64,000 nt of DNA, from positions 1-64,000 of the forward strand of contig JAXGYK010000002.1 of NCBI GenBank assembly GCA_040772305.1, given 5' to 3'. Within the stretch, counting starts at the first letter, position 1, and each line of letters begins with the position of its first letter. The notes beneath the pieces are model-generated. The model saw only the letters and a list, made by a program, of their open reading frames with translations. It had not been told where the DNA came from and did not search any database. Below, piece by piece: positions 52,651 to 61,539 of the stretch. A program made the position numbers and the translations under genes. The DNA comes from Mesolinea sp040772305 (GTDB taxonomy: Bacteria; Chloroflexota; Anaerolineae; Anaerolineales; Anaerolineaceae).

Positions 52651-54831
52651 ATGCAAAAGAAAATTATTCGCGAATTCCCCAATCACTTTGATCTTCCTTA
52701 TAGAATCAAACGTTTGGCTGACCTTGCCCATAACTTGTGGTGGGTGGGCAATCCTGAGGCAGCGCGCCTGTTTAAAGAAGTTGATCCGTTTCACTGGGAA
52801 GAAAGTAATCACAACCCCATCATCTTTCTGCGCAAGGTAAGCCAGGAACGATACGAAGACCTCATTAAAGACCGCTACTTCCTGGATCGATACGACCTTA
52901 TTATGGACCAGTTTGACCGTTACATGCAGCGTAAAGACACTTGGATGGCGCGCACCTATCCCAATCTTTTGGATAAGGAGATTGCGTATTTCTCCTTTGA
53001 ATATGGCCTGCATGAATCGTTGATGGTCTATGCCGGGGGTCTGGGAGTGCTAAGCGGCGATCACCTTAAAGAAGCCAGCGATTTAGGTCTACCCCTGTGT
53101 GCAGTCGGTTTTGTGTATACCTATGGTTATTTCTCTCAGCGCATTACAGAAGATGGCTGGCAGGAAGCCCGAAACGTGGAGATTGACTTTAACGATATCC
53201 CGTTGGTCGCTCTGTATGATGAAAACCATGAACCAATTAAGATCAGTGTAGAGATGCCTGGCCGTACGATTTATGCCCGTCTCTACGAACTGAACATTGG
53301 GCGTGTCAAGCTGATTCTTTTGCATACAAAACTTCCAGAAAATACTCTGCAAGATCAAACTTTGACCGACAAGTTGTATATCAATGACCCCGAACTGCGC
53401 ATATCGCAGGAAATTCTATTAGGAATCGGCGGACTTAGGGCCTTACAGGCTTTGGGACATGAGCCGGTTATTTACCATATGAACGAAGGCCATTCTGCTT
53501 TTCTTACCTTGGAACGTCTGCGACAGTATCTGGAAGCGGGTAAAACCCTGGAAGAAGCCAAGGAACTGGTACGTAAATCCAGTGTTTTCACCACGCACAC
53601 ACCAGTACCAGCCGGGAACGACGTTTTCCCTGTGTGGCTGATCGATAAGTACTTTGCCAATTTCTGGCCTCAGTTAGGCTTGAATCGGGATGAATTCATC
53701 GACCTCGCACGCATCACCTCGGGGTGGAGCGACGAAGCCTTTAGCATGCCCGTACTTGCGCTCAAGCTTTCCAACTACGCTAATGGCGTTTCAAAACTGC
53801 ATGGCGAAGTAACACGGGATATGTGGTCCTTCCTCTGGCCTGAGAAAGAGGTATCCGAAGTACCCATTGGTCATATTACCAATGGTATTCATACCGGCAC
53901 CTGGCTTGCCCGCCGTTTGGCTGAGCTTTTCGACAAATATTTCATACCGGACTGGCGCGACCACATTGACGACCCTGATATCTGGAAGGCAATTGATACG
54001 ATACCGGATCGTGATCTTTGGCAAGTACGTATTCACTTAAAACATAAGCTAAAAGATTATATGGTCAAACGTGCGCGCTATCAGTGGATGAACAATAATG
54101 TTCACCCGGTACAAACTGTGGCCAGCGGGGTTCTCATTGACCCTCTGGCACTAACCATAGGTTTCGCACGCCGTTTTGCAACCTATAAACGTGCTAATCT
54201 CCTTTTTTCAGATCATGACCGCCTGATGCGTATCATTACCGATGCCCGCCGGCCGTTACAAGTAATATTTGCCGGAAAAGCCCATCCTGCTGATGAGCCG
54301 GGCAAACTGCTGATCCAGGAAGTTTATCGCCATGTAAAGAACGCCCGAAATGGCGGCCGCCTGGTCTTCCTGGATGATTATGATATGGACATGGCGCGTC
54401 ACCTGGTTCAGGGTGTTGATGTGTGGTTAAATACACCACGTCGTCCACGGGAAGCAAGCGGAACCAGCGGTGAAAAAGCTGCCCTGAATGGTACCCTCAA
54501 CTTTAGTGTTCTTGATGGCTGGTGGGCCGAGGGTTACAATGGACGCAATGGCTGGGCTATTGGCGACGATACTGAATATGCCAGTACTGACGAACAGGAT
54601 GCAGCTGACTCGGCTAGTCTTTACGATACCCTGGAAAACGAGATTGTTCCGCTTTACTACAATAAGCGTTCAGCGGATGGTTTGCCTGGCGATTGGATTG
54701 AACGCATTAAGGAGTGCATTAAGAGTTTAGCTCCAACCTTCTCTATGACGCGCATGGTTAAAAACTATACGGAGGAACTTTATCTGCCGGCCGTGCAGAG
54801 CGCAACTGAGGAGCCCGAAGAGGCAGAATAG
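52651..54831 (+). CDS. glgP: Alpha-glucan phosphorylase
   Basis: A 726-residue GT35 enzyme of the shorter bacterial/archaeal alpha-glucan phosphorylase type. It removes glucose-1-phosphate from glycogen or maltodextrin in the cytoplasm. The start shows the family region LADLAHNLWWVGNPEA, then IAYFSFEYGLHESLMVYAGGLGVLSGDHLK and YHMNEGHSAFLTLERL. The PLP lysine is Lys609 in REASGTSGEKAALNGTLNF. It is separated from the replication operon by 86 bp and followed by a UPF0316 gene after three bases. AGAGGAG is only two bases from the ATG, a tight spacing. Confidence 0.93.
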   Translation: MQKKIIREFPNHFDLPYRIKRLADLAHNLWWVGNPEAARLFKEVDPFHWEESNHNPIIFLRKVSQERYEDLIKDRYFLDRYDLIMDQFDRYMQRKDTWMARTYPNLLDKEIAYFSFEYGLHESLMVYAGGLGVLSGDHLKEASDLGLPLCAVGFVYTYGYFSQRITEDGWQEARNVEIDFNDIPLVALYDENHEPIKISVEMPGRTIYARLYELNIGRVKLILLHTKLPENTLQDQTLTDKLYINDPELRISQEILLGIGGLRALQALGHEPVIYHMNEGHSAFLTLERLRQYLEAGKTLEEAKELVRKSSVFTTHTPVPAGNDVFPVWLIDKYFANFWPQLGLNRDEFIDLARITSGWSDEAFSMPVLALKLSNYANGVSKLHGEVTRDMWSFLWPEKEVSEVPIGHITNGIHTGTWLARRLAELFDKYFIPDWRDHIDDPDIWKAIDTIPDRDLWQVRIHLKHKLKDYMVKRARYQWMNNNVHPVQTVASGVLIDPLALTIGFARRFATYKRANLLFSDHDRLMRIITDARRPLQVIFAGKAHPADEPGKLLIQEVYRHVKNARNGGRLVFLDDYDMDMARHLVQGVDVWLNTPRRPREASGTSGEKAALNGTLNFSVLDGWWAEGYNGRNGWAIGDDTEYASTDEQDAADSASLYDTLENEIVPLYYNKRSADGLPGDWIERIKECIKSLAPTFSMTRMVKNYTEELYLPAVQSATEEPEEAE

Positions 54832-54834
54832 ATT

Positions 54835-55389
54835 ATGGACAATTTACTGCAAGTTTTAACCAGCCCACAAGCTTGGCTGGGTGCTTTAGCAATTTTTGCG
54901 ATTCGTGTAGTTTCGATTTCAATGGATACATTGCGATTTATGCTTACTATGCGCGGTCGTTCAGTGATTGCATGGGTTCTCGGTTTCTTTGAAACCATTC
55001 TTTTTGTTATCGCAATGGGTGCGGTGCTCAACAATATGTCTAACCCCTTGAATGTCATAGCATATGCTGCTGGTTTTGCAACCGGAAATATCATTGGAAT
55101 GTGGTTAGAGCGCAAACTGGCAATCGGATTTACCAGAATGAGCATTGTAAGTACCCAGCGGGGACAGGCAGTTTCACAGGCATTGCGGGAAGCAAATTAT
55201 GGAGTCACTGAAATTCCTGGTCGCGGCAAGGATGGGGTGGTAACCCTGATTCACCTCACGGTACCCCGAAAGGATACCAGCCTGGCAGAAAAATTGGTCC
55301 TGGAAACGGATCCGGATGCTTTTATCACAGCTGAAGATGTTACACCTTTGCGACGTGGTTATTGGGCAGGCAGCCGTCAAAGGAATTAA
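54835..55389 (+). CDS. UPF0316 family membrane protein (DUF5698 plus DUF2179)
   Basis: A 184-residue protein with three N-terminal membrane helices (about 12-90), including AIFAIRVVSISMDTLRFMLTMRGR, the conserved UPF0316 start. The C-terminal DUF2179 domain (about 105-175) has LREANYGVTEIPGRGKDGVVTLIHLTVPRK. The function is unknown. A DUF2179 domain also occurs in the YitT-type protein at 28.2 kb, so the window holds two proteins with this domain. It starts three bases after glgP and ends one base before the HAD gene; the three are likely cotranscribed. Confidence 0.87.
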   Translation: MDNLLQVLTSPQAWLGALAIFAIRVVSISMDTLRFMLTMRGRSVIAWVLGFFETILFVIAMGAVLNNMSNPLNVIAYAAGFATGNIIGMWLERKLAIGFTRMSIVSTQRGQAVSQALREANYGVTEIPGRGKDGVVTLIHLTVPRKDTSLAEKLVLETDPDAFITAEDVTPLRRGYWAGSRQRN

Positions 55390-55390
55390 T

Positions 55391-56044
55391 ATGGAAAGGC
55401 AAGCACTGATCTTTGATTTTGACGGTGTGATTGCTGATACGGAAAGTCTCCAGGTTAGCTATCGTAAAAAACAGTTTGCGCAGGCTGGCTTGGTATTTGA
55501 TGTTGAAGCCTACAAAAGAATAATCGGCACAAACTCCCAAACCAATTATTCGTCAACCCGTATTTTTGCTGAGGCTATAGGTCGGCCCCAGGACGAGGAA
55601 TTAATCCGGAGAGAAACACGCCGCGAAATAATGAAGGAAGTTAGGCGCCAAGGTCCTATGCCCGGGGTTCTCTTGCAGCTGGAAAATGCAAAAGCGATGG
55701 GGCTCTACTGTGCCGTTGGCTCCAGTTCGGACGCGGAGTGGGTTCTCGGGAATCTGCGCGGTTTGGGCCTGGAAAGTTTTTTTGACGTAGTGGTTACTTT
55801 TGGGCCCAAGCTGCCGCCTAAGCCGGCACCCGATATTTACCTGCAGGTTTTAGAAAGGCTTCAGGTTAAAGCAAACAATGCCCTGGTGATCGAGGACTCC
55901 TACAATGGCCTCCTGGCAGCTCACAGGGCGGGTATTCCTGCGGTGGCAATTCCCGGTAAATTTACTTCTGAAATGGACTTTAGCCTGGCAACTGAAATAC
56001 TTGGATCGCTCACAGATCTCGATCTCAATAAGTACTTTTCCTGA
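55391..56044 (+). CDS. HAD family hydrolase (phosphoglucomutase/phosphatase type)
   Basis: A 217-residue HAD-superfamily protein. Motif I is LIFDFDGVIADTES with the nucleophile and second aspartate, motif II is VGSSSDAEWV, motif III Lys is in LPPKPAPDIYL, and motif IV is VIEDSYNGLLAA. The cap domain fits the beta-phosphoglucomutase-like group, for which the neighbouring glucan phosphorylase would be a sensible partner, but a simple sugar-phosphatase is equally possible. AAAGGA precedes the ATG at 55391, which directly follows the UPF0316 stop. Confidence 0.87.
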   Translation: MERQALIFDFDGVIADTESLQVSYRKKQFAQAGLVFDVEAYKRIIGTNSQTNYSSTRIFAEAIGRPQDEELIRRETRREIMKEVRRQGPMPGVLLQLENAKAMGLYCAVGSSSDAEWVLGNLRGLGLESFFDVVVTFGPKLPPKPAPDIYLQVLERLQVKANNALVIEDSYNGLLAAHRAGIPAVAIPGKFTSEMDFSLATEILGSLTDLDLNKYFS

Positions 56045-56087
56045 GCCGGCTCCGAATTTCCAAATACCCATATTCCCTTATTTTCAT

Positions 56088-56103
56088 GAGGCTGACCCAA
56101 AAG
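56088..56103 (+). repeat. Left terminal inverted repeat of the IS1182-family element
   Basis: Perfect 16-bp match to the complement of 57783-57798. It is part of a larger hairpin with 56108-56120 that could also act as a terminator for the HAD gene. Confidence 0.9.
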
Positions 56104-56167
56104 CAAGTTGGATCAGCCTCTTATTATCTCGAATTGGTAGGGAAGCAAAATTAAAAAAGGAAGGGAA

Positions 56168-57736
56168 CTATGCAACAGCCAACTTTTTCAGATTGTGTGC
56201 CATACTCAGAATTCCCCACTCAACTTCAACCTTCTCAAGACCTCTCAGGTGGAACCTTCTAAACCCGCCGTTCTGTTTCAGCAAGCCAAAAACGGATTCA
56301 ACTTCCGCTAATCTCCGCTTTCTCAGTTTCTCCCCAAGCTCACTGGTGAGTTTCTTGAAGGCTATTCCTCGTAAACGCACTAATTCCGGACCAATACTTA
56401 GTGTTCGACCATGTCTTGACTTGGGACTGCAGACCGCCCTGGCAACACAGCCCTCGCATTCCCCACAACGATACTCCCGCTTCACACTGCGATATCCCGT
56501 GGCACTGATTTCCTCAACCTCGCGTTCAAAACACAGCGGCTTTCCCTGGGGACAGACATATATATCTTCATCTGGTTGTAGTTTGAACTGGCTGGACTGA
56601 TACTTTTCTTTCTCACTCAACTTAGCCCTTTTTTGCTTCTCCCGATCGAAACCAGGATACTTCAGATAGGCTTCCACCTTCTCACCTTCCAATAAGCGAT
56701 AGTTCTCTTCATTGCCATAGCCAGCATCCGCCACCCAGATCTTGGGCAGTTGTTTCAAGTTGTTTCTCAGTTGTTCCAGATGGGCACGTAAGGTGACGTT
56801 GTCTGCCGCGTTCTGATGCACGCTGAAACCAACTATGTATTGCCCTTCTGTCCCCACCTGTACGTTGTATCCCGCTTTCAGACTGCGGTTGCGCATGTGA
56901 TCTTCTTTCATTTGCATGAAGGTCGCGTCCGCATCCGTCTTGGAACAAGAGTTGCGATCTCCCAGCATACCTTCATACTGTTCATACTTGATTAGTCTGG
57001 GCAACAGCTCCTCGTCAATCTGCTTCTTTGCTTTTTTGACTTCCCGAGTTTCCTTTGCCTCAGGATTATCTGCCAGTATCTGATCCAGCCGCTTGGCAAG
57101 TCGCTCCAACGCTTCACTGTCGATCCCTTTTCCTCCCCCCATTTCTTCCAGATCTTCATCCCCATAGTCCGCGTCTTCCTCAGCTTGCAGTTTGTCTATC
57201 TTTTCAAACAACTCGCTCACTTTTTGTTCCAACACCTTTCGCCGATTGTGGGTGCTTTTCTTCCAAACAAAACTGTATTGGTTGGCATTGGCTTCTATCT
57301 TGGTGCCATCCACAAAGTAGTGTTCCAGTTTGACGTATCCACCCTCAATCAGCTGTTCCAGCACTTCCGTGAACACTCCCTGGATCTTGCCCTTCAGGCG
57401 TTCACTGCGAAATCGGTTGATCGTACGGAAGTCTGGCTGGTTCCCGCCACTCAACCACATGTAGTGGATGTTCTCCCGCACTAACTTGGCTATCTGTCGC
57501 CCGGAATAGTTCTTCTCAGCGTAAGCATAGACGATCAATTTCAGTAGCATCCTGGGGTGATAACTGCTCGTTCCGCCTCCTTTATAGGCGCTTTCTATCG
57601 CCTCCAGTTTCATCCTGTCTATCAGTCGGTTGATCACCCGCACTAAATGCTCTTCCGCGATCAGTTCGTCCAGCCTCGGAGGTAATAGTTGCGGCTGATC
57701 CATTTCATATCGTTTGAATATCACTTTTGTTCCCAT
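56168..57736 (-). CDS. IS1182-family transposase
   Basis: A 522-residue DDE transposase. The N-terminal region has the group motif LPPRLDELIAEEHLVRVIN and YHPRMLLKLIVYAYAEKNYSGRQIA. The DDE core includes HYFVDGTKIEANANQYSFVW (first Asp), WVADAGYGNEENYRLLE (second Asp) and ESVFGLLKQNGGFRRFHLRG (Glu). A cysteine-rich insertion (CGECEGCVARAVC) is typical. No frameshift or stop was noticed, so it may be functional. It lies opposite to the flanking genes, which read rightward. Confidence 0.93.
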   Translation of the reverse strand: MGTKVIFKRYEMDQPQLLPPRLDELIAEEHLVRVINRLIDRMKLEAIESAYKGGGTSSYHPRMLLKLIVYAYAEKNYSGRQIAKLVRENIHYMWLSGGNQPDFRTINRFRSERLKGKIQGVFTEVLEQLIEGGYVKLEHYFVDGTKIEANANQYSFVWKKSTHNRRKVLEQKVSELFEKIDKLQAEEDADYGDEDLEEMGGGKGIDSEALERLAKRLDQILADNPEAKETREVKKAKKQIDEELLPRLIKYEQYEGMLGDRNSCSKTDADATFMQMKEDHMRNRSLKAGYNVQVGTEGQYIVGFSVHQNAADNVTLRAHLEQLRNNLKQLPKIWVADAGYGNEENYRLLEGEKVEAYLKYPGFDREKQKRAKLSEKEKYQSSQFKLQPDEDIYVCPQGKPLCFEREVEEISATGYRSVKREYRCGECEGCVARAVCSPKSRHGRTLSIGPELVRLRGIAFKKLTSELGEKLRKRRLAEVESVFGLLKQNGGFRRFHLRGLEKVEVEWGILSMAHNLKKLAVA

Positions 57737-57782
57737 GCCATTAATTGAATCATAATCCCCTTAATTTGAAAAGAGACTGTCC

Positions 57783-57798
57783 CTTTTGGGTCAGCCTC
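57783..57798 (-). repeat. Right terminal inverted repeat of the IS1182-family element
   Basis: Perfect 16-bp complement of 56088-56103. Confidence 0.9.
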
Positions 57799-57810
57799 TT
57801 CTTGTTCGCT

Positions 57811-57816
57811 TATAAT
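57811..57816 (+). promoter_or_regulatory. Candidate -10 box of the HerA-type gene, next to the IS end
   Basis: A perfect TATAAT lies 13 bp beyond the right end of the IS1182 element. The -35 region would fall inside the IS end, so a hybrid promoter is possible. Confidence 0.35.
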
Positions 57817-57851
57817 TTCCTTATCTCTTGCTGTGTATACTCGGAGGCCCT

Positions 57852-60386
57852 ATGTCGGATCTTGATTCATCAGAATTCTATTTTGGTTACAGCTATGATT
57901 TGGAAGCTCGTTCTGCTGATAGAGCAAAACGGGTTTTTTATGACCCTGCGGATCTCACTACCCACGCTGTTATTACAGGTATGACTGGGTCTGGTAAGAC
58001 GGGTATGGGTATCATTCTTCTTGAAGAAGCAGCTTTACAAGGGATACCAGCAATTCTTATTGACCCCAAGGGTGACCTGACCAATCATCTGCTGCACTTC
58101 CCTGATTTGCAGCCGGATGATTTTAAACCTTGGGTTGATGAGGAATCAGCGCGCCGTGCCGGACAAAGTCTGGATGAGGCAGCAGCAGCTGCCGCATCCT
58201 CCTGGTCCAAAGGACTTGCAGATGCCGGTATCGACCGCGAACGGATGCAAAAGCTGGCAAACAATGTGGACTATGCCGTGTACACTCCCGGTTCCGATTC
58301 GGCCTTCCCTGTGAGTATTCTGTCCTCGTTAAAAGCGCCTGCTTTGGACTGGAACGAGAATAAGGAAATTTTGCGTGAGGCGATCAGCTCTACCGTTACA
58401 GCGCTTTTGGAGCTTGTTGGCTTGAAAAATATAGACCCGGTTCGGTCGCGAGAGCATATTCTTCTGGCCAATATCTTTGAAGAGTTCTGGAGTCAAGGCA
58501 AAGACCTGGACCTGGAAAGTTTAATTATGGCAGTACAATCGCCGCCCTTTGAAAAACTGGGCGTATTCCCAGTTTCCAAGCTTTTCCCTGAAAAAGAACG
58601 TTTCGATCTGGCAATGCTCCTTAATAATTTCCTGGCTGCTCCGGCTTTTAGCAGCTGGCTCCAAGGCCAGCCTTTAGATATTGGCTCTTTTCTTTACTCT
58701 CCTGATGGAAAACCACGCCATTCAGTTTTTTACCTGGCACACTTAGCCGACGCCGAGCGTATGTTTTTTATCACCTTGCTTTACTCGGCTATCGAAACAT
58801 GGACCCGGGCACAGAGCGGAACCGCTAACCTGCGCGCATTGGTTTATTTCGATGAGATCGTAGGCTATCTGCCGCCCATTGCAAATCCTCCCAGTAAACC
58901 TATTATCCTGCGCATGCTTAAGCAGGCACGCGCGTTTGGAGTGGGCTTAGTTCTTTCTACTCAAAACCCAGTTGACCTGGACTACAAAGCCTTATCGAAT
59001 GCGGGTACCTGGATTATCGGTAAGCTCCAAACAGACCAGGATAAGAGCCGCTTGCTGGATGGGCTGGAAAGCCTTGCCGGCGGTTACGATCGGCCCTTCT
59101 TCGATAAGACCATCTCGTCTCTGGGTAAACGAGTCTTCTTGCTGCACAATATCCATGCTAAAAAACCAGAAATCTTTACTACACGCTGGGCGATGAATTA
59201 CCTGCCAGGTCCCATTATGCGAAATCGTTTGGAGGAATTAAACCGCCTGGTTGGAGCTGACCTGGTGCTGGCCGCAGCTGCTGCAAGTGACAGCGCTGGT
59301 GCGCCGCTTACAGCCAAGGATTTGCTGAGCAGCAGCGGCAAGGAAAATTTGCCGGGCTCTGCCATCGAACCTAGCCTTAGTTCCCGAGTTGCAGTTCGTT
59401 ACCTGCCCTTAAAGCTCAGCTTTTCTGAGGCAATGCACGCTTCGCGCCTGCAAGTGTCCCAAAGCTCCCAGGAACCAAAGCTGTATTACCAGCCAGCATT
59501 ACTGGCGCAGGCAACCGTGTATATCAACAATCGCAACTACAACATTGATGCTCGTAATGTAGTTGCGGTACAGGTTCCCTGCTTAGAGGGCCGTGGATTA
59601 ATACCCTGGCAAGACCATTTTACGGCGCCATTCAATATCCAGGAGCTCAGGGTTCAACCTGAGGCGAACGCAAGCTTTGCTGAGCTGAGCTATCCTTTTA
59701 ATGACGAAACAGAAATAGCCAGATTGGAAAAAGATTTTGTGGACTACCTCTACCGCGACTTGCCGCTCACAATTTACGTAAGTAAAGCATACAAGATGAA
59801 TTCGAGCCCTGGTGAATCACGCGAAGCATTCGAAGCTCGCCTTGCTCACACCAGTACGGGCGCCAGCCAGGAAGCAATTGATAAGCTTAAAGCCAAATTC
59901 GATAAACAACGCAGCAGCATCAACACGAAGCTAATGAAGGAACGGCTGGAATTAGATAAGGATGAAACTACTTTGCGGCAGCGCAAAATGGAAGAGACTG
60001 GCAGTTGGCTTTCGACGGCTGCAAAGACATTTCTGGGTGGCAGCAGTAAAGGGGGGATTTTGGGCAAGATTGGACGCGGTAGCGGCGGTGTAAATACCTC
60101 GCTGACTAAACGGCGGATGACTTCCACTGCGGCTGCCAATGTTGAAGAATCCAAGCAAATGATTGCCCTCTACGAACAGCAACTTAAGGATTTGGAAGTC
60201 CAGGAAGCAGAAGAACTGGCTAAGTTGAATCAGGAAGCGGCTTTGGGTCCCAGCGATATCCAGGTGGTTACCCTTAACCCGCTAAAGAAAGATATTGTCG
60301 TTGACAATTTTGGCCTGATTTGGATGCCGAGCTATGCAATCCAAAGCGGAGATCAATGGATCTTTCTACCTGCTTACGAAAAATAA
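57852..60386 (+). CDS. HerA/DUF853-type ATPase
   Basis: An 844-residue ATPase of the HerA-VirD4 group. The N-terminal half holds the motor: Walker A GMTGSGKTG (Lys49), ILIDPKGDLTNHLL after it, Walker B ALVYFDEIVGYLP near residue 330, and GVGLVLSTQNPVDLDYKALSN. The second half has a long charged coiled-coil region (about 640-700 and 765-800), a Gly/Ser-rich turn between them, and a C-terminal beta-rich segment. HerA proteins act in DNA pumping or end processing, usually with NurA, but no nurA is nearby. CGGAGG precedes the ATG. Its role is unknown; DUF853-type proteins are a close alternative name. Confidence 0.82.
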   Translation: MSDLDSSEFYFGYSYDLEARSADRAKRVFYDPADLTTHAVITGMTGSGKTGMGIILLEEAALQGIPAILIDPKGDLTNHLLHFPDLQPDDFKPWVDEESARRAGQSLDEAAAAAASSWSKGLADAGIDRERMQKLANNVDYAVYTPGSDSAFPVSILSSLKAPALDWNENKEILREAISSTVTALLELVGLKNIDPVRSREHILLANIFEEFWSQGKDLDLESLIMAVQSPPFEKLGVFPVSKLFPEKERFDLAMLLNNFLAAPAFSSWLQGQPLDIGSFLYSPDGKPRHSVFYLAHLADAERMFFITLLYSAIETWTRAQSGTANLRALVYFDEIVGYLPPIANPPSKPIILRMLKQARAFGVGLVLSTQNPVDLDYKALSNAGTWIIGKLQTDQDKSRLLDGLESLAGGYDRPFFDKTISSLGKRVFLLHNIHAKKPEIFTTRWAMNYLPGPIMRNRLEELNRLVGADLVLAAAAASDSAGAPLTAKDLLSSSGKENLPGSAIEPSLSSRVAVRYLPLKLSFSEAMHASRLQVSQSSQEPKLYYQPALLAQATVYINNRNYNIDARNVVAVQVPCLEGRGLIPWQDHFTAPFNIQELRVQPEANASFAELSYPFNDETEIARLEKDFVDYLYRDLPLTIYVSKAYKMNSSPGESREAFEARLAHTSTGASQEAIDKLKAKFDKQRSSINTKLMKERLELDKDETTLRQRKMEETGSWLSTAAKTFLGGSSKGGILGKIGRGSGGVNTSLTKRRMTSTAAANVEESKQMIALYEQQLKDLEVQEAEELAKLNQEAALGPSDIQVVTLNPLKKDIVVDNFGLIWMPSYAIQSGDQWIFLPAYEK

Positions 60387-60408
60387 GCCTCCGTACGATG
60401 AAATAAAA

Positions 60409-60439
60409 CAAAGGTCCTCTGCACTCCAGAGGACCTTTG
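60409..60439. terminator. Bidirectional terminator between HerA-type and zinc-ribbon genes
   Basis: CAAAGGTCCTCTG (60409-60421) pairs perfectly with CAGAGGACCTTTG (60427-60439) around a five-base loop. It lies between convergent genes. Confidence 0.9.
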
Positions 60440-60455
60440 TTTACAGTTTCAGGAA

Positions 60456-61472
60456 TTAAGGACTACTTACAGGATTGGCAGAGCGTACATTCCCAAAGGC
60501 ATTCACCTCTAAGGTCCAGCGGCTGTTCGGCAAGGCCTGCTGGAAGAGCTCCAGATCTGTTGTGGTGATGGAATAGGTGCTGCCATCCGCATCAAATTGG
60601 ATCGTATAGCTCTCTTTTTGTTCACCTATTCGCAAGGTACTCGAAGTGGTTACCTCAGGCCAATAGGGGCTTAAGTCCGTACCATTTTCCACCAGGGTTT
60701 CAACGGGAACCCACGCCATGGTATTGTACGAACAGTAATCGTCGTAGACCTCATAGTGACAATCTTGCTGTACCCGTCCAATGCCTGTTCCGGTGTCTAC
60801 CGTGTAAGGCTCCCCGCAAACTTCTCTCGAGTTAGCAACTGGCTTCTCGGAACTATAACGGTAGCGTTGTTCACAGTTGTAGGGGCTTGCGCCTTGCGGA
60901 ATTTGATCCAGCCAGTCGCTTTCTGCAACCGACTGATACCCCTGCATCTGAATGCTGTGTTGCCAGCTTACCCCCGAAACGGTTCCAGTAATTGCATCGG
61001 TCTGGTTCATCTTCGTGAAGAAAACAGCAATTCCTGCGCAAAATGCAATCACAATGAGCACCAGGATAATCTTCACAGGCAGTGACATTTTTGCCTTGGG
61101 AGCCGGAACTGATTGCATAGGCCCCTGGCTTGGAGGCAGAATGCCTTCTTGGAAAGAATCTTCGATGATCTGTACTGGTCTGCTCGTGGCTCCAATGGTC
61201 AGGTCACCGCCGCAGTTGGTACATATGCTAGTATCTGCAGAATTTCGCGTACCGCAGTAAGGGCAGTGTTTATCCGGACCGCTCTGAGCCGCCCGAATTA
61301 ATGCCTGGTCTTTAATAAAGTTGAAGGATTGCGGATCTACATGTTTGAACTGTACATTGGGCGGCTGCGGGGCGCCGCAGGAACTGCAAGTTTTAATGGC
61401 ACCGGGATTGGTTGTTCCGCAAGAATCACAATCCCAAACCAGCTCAATAAAACCCAGGATTTTCTTCGCCAT
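60456..61472 (-). CDS. Zinc-ribbon membrane protein of unknown function
   Basis: A 338-residue protein. Two zinc-ribbon motifs lie in the N-terminal cytoplasmic part: WDCDSCGTTNPGAIKTCSSCG (Cys 15, 18, 29 and 32, RanBP2-like) and CPYCGTRNSADTSICTNCG near residue 70. A Pro-rich linker leads to one membrane helix (about 132-153, KIILVLIVIAFCAGIAVFF). The outer domain of about 185 residues has several cysteines that may form disulfides (including CEQRY, EVCGE and DDYCSYN). I do not recognise it further. The ATG at 61472 lies six bases after TATAAT and has no ribosome site, suggesting a leaderless mRNA. Confidence 0.72.
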   Translation of the reverse strand: MAKKILGFIELVWDCDSCGTTNPGAIKTCSSCGAPQPPNVQFKHVDPQSFNFIKDQALIRAAQSGPDKHCPYCGTRNSADTSICTNCGGDLTIGATSRPVQIIEDSFQEGILPPSQGPMQSVPAPKAKMSLPVKIILVLIVIAFCAGIAVFFTKMNQTDAITGTVSGVSWQHSIQMQGYQSVAESDWLDQIPQGASPYNCEQRYRYSSEKPVANSREVCGEPYTVDTGTGIGRVQQDCHYEVYDDYCSYNTMAWVPVETLVENGTDLSPYWPEVTTSSTLRIGEQKESYTIQFDADGSTYSITTTDLELFQQALPNSRWTLEVNAFGNVRSANPVSSP

Positions 61473-61478
61473 GGCAAT

Positions 61479-61484
61479 ATTATA
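61479..61484 (-). promoter_or_regulatory. -10 box for a leaderless zinc-ribbon gene mRNA
   Basis: On the minus strand a perfect TATAAT ends six bases before the ATG at 61472, the classic spacing for a leaderless start. No good -35 is visible. Confidence 0.55.
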
Positions 61485-61539
61485 GTCTAAGTATTCCTTG
61501 CTATTTAGGTTATATCAGCTGCAGATGCAGCGGGTAAGA

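Larger units (their letters stand above)
56088..57798 (-). mobile_element. IS1182-family insertion sequence
   Basis: A 1711-bp element bounded by perfect 16-bp inverted repeats, GAGGCTGACCCAAAAG at 56088-56103 and its complement at 57783-57798. Each end can also fold on itself: at the left, GAGGCTGA (56088-56095) pairs with TCAGCCTC (56113-56120). No clear target duplication was seen. The single transposase frame is intact. The right end abuts the promoter region of the HerA-type gene. Confidence 0.88.

Noticed and set aside
56080..57806. Target-site duplication around the IS1182 element
   Set aside because: Flanks TTCAT and TTCTT are similar only by chance-level length; no exact duplication.
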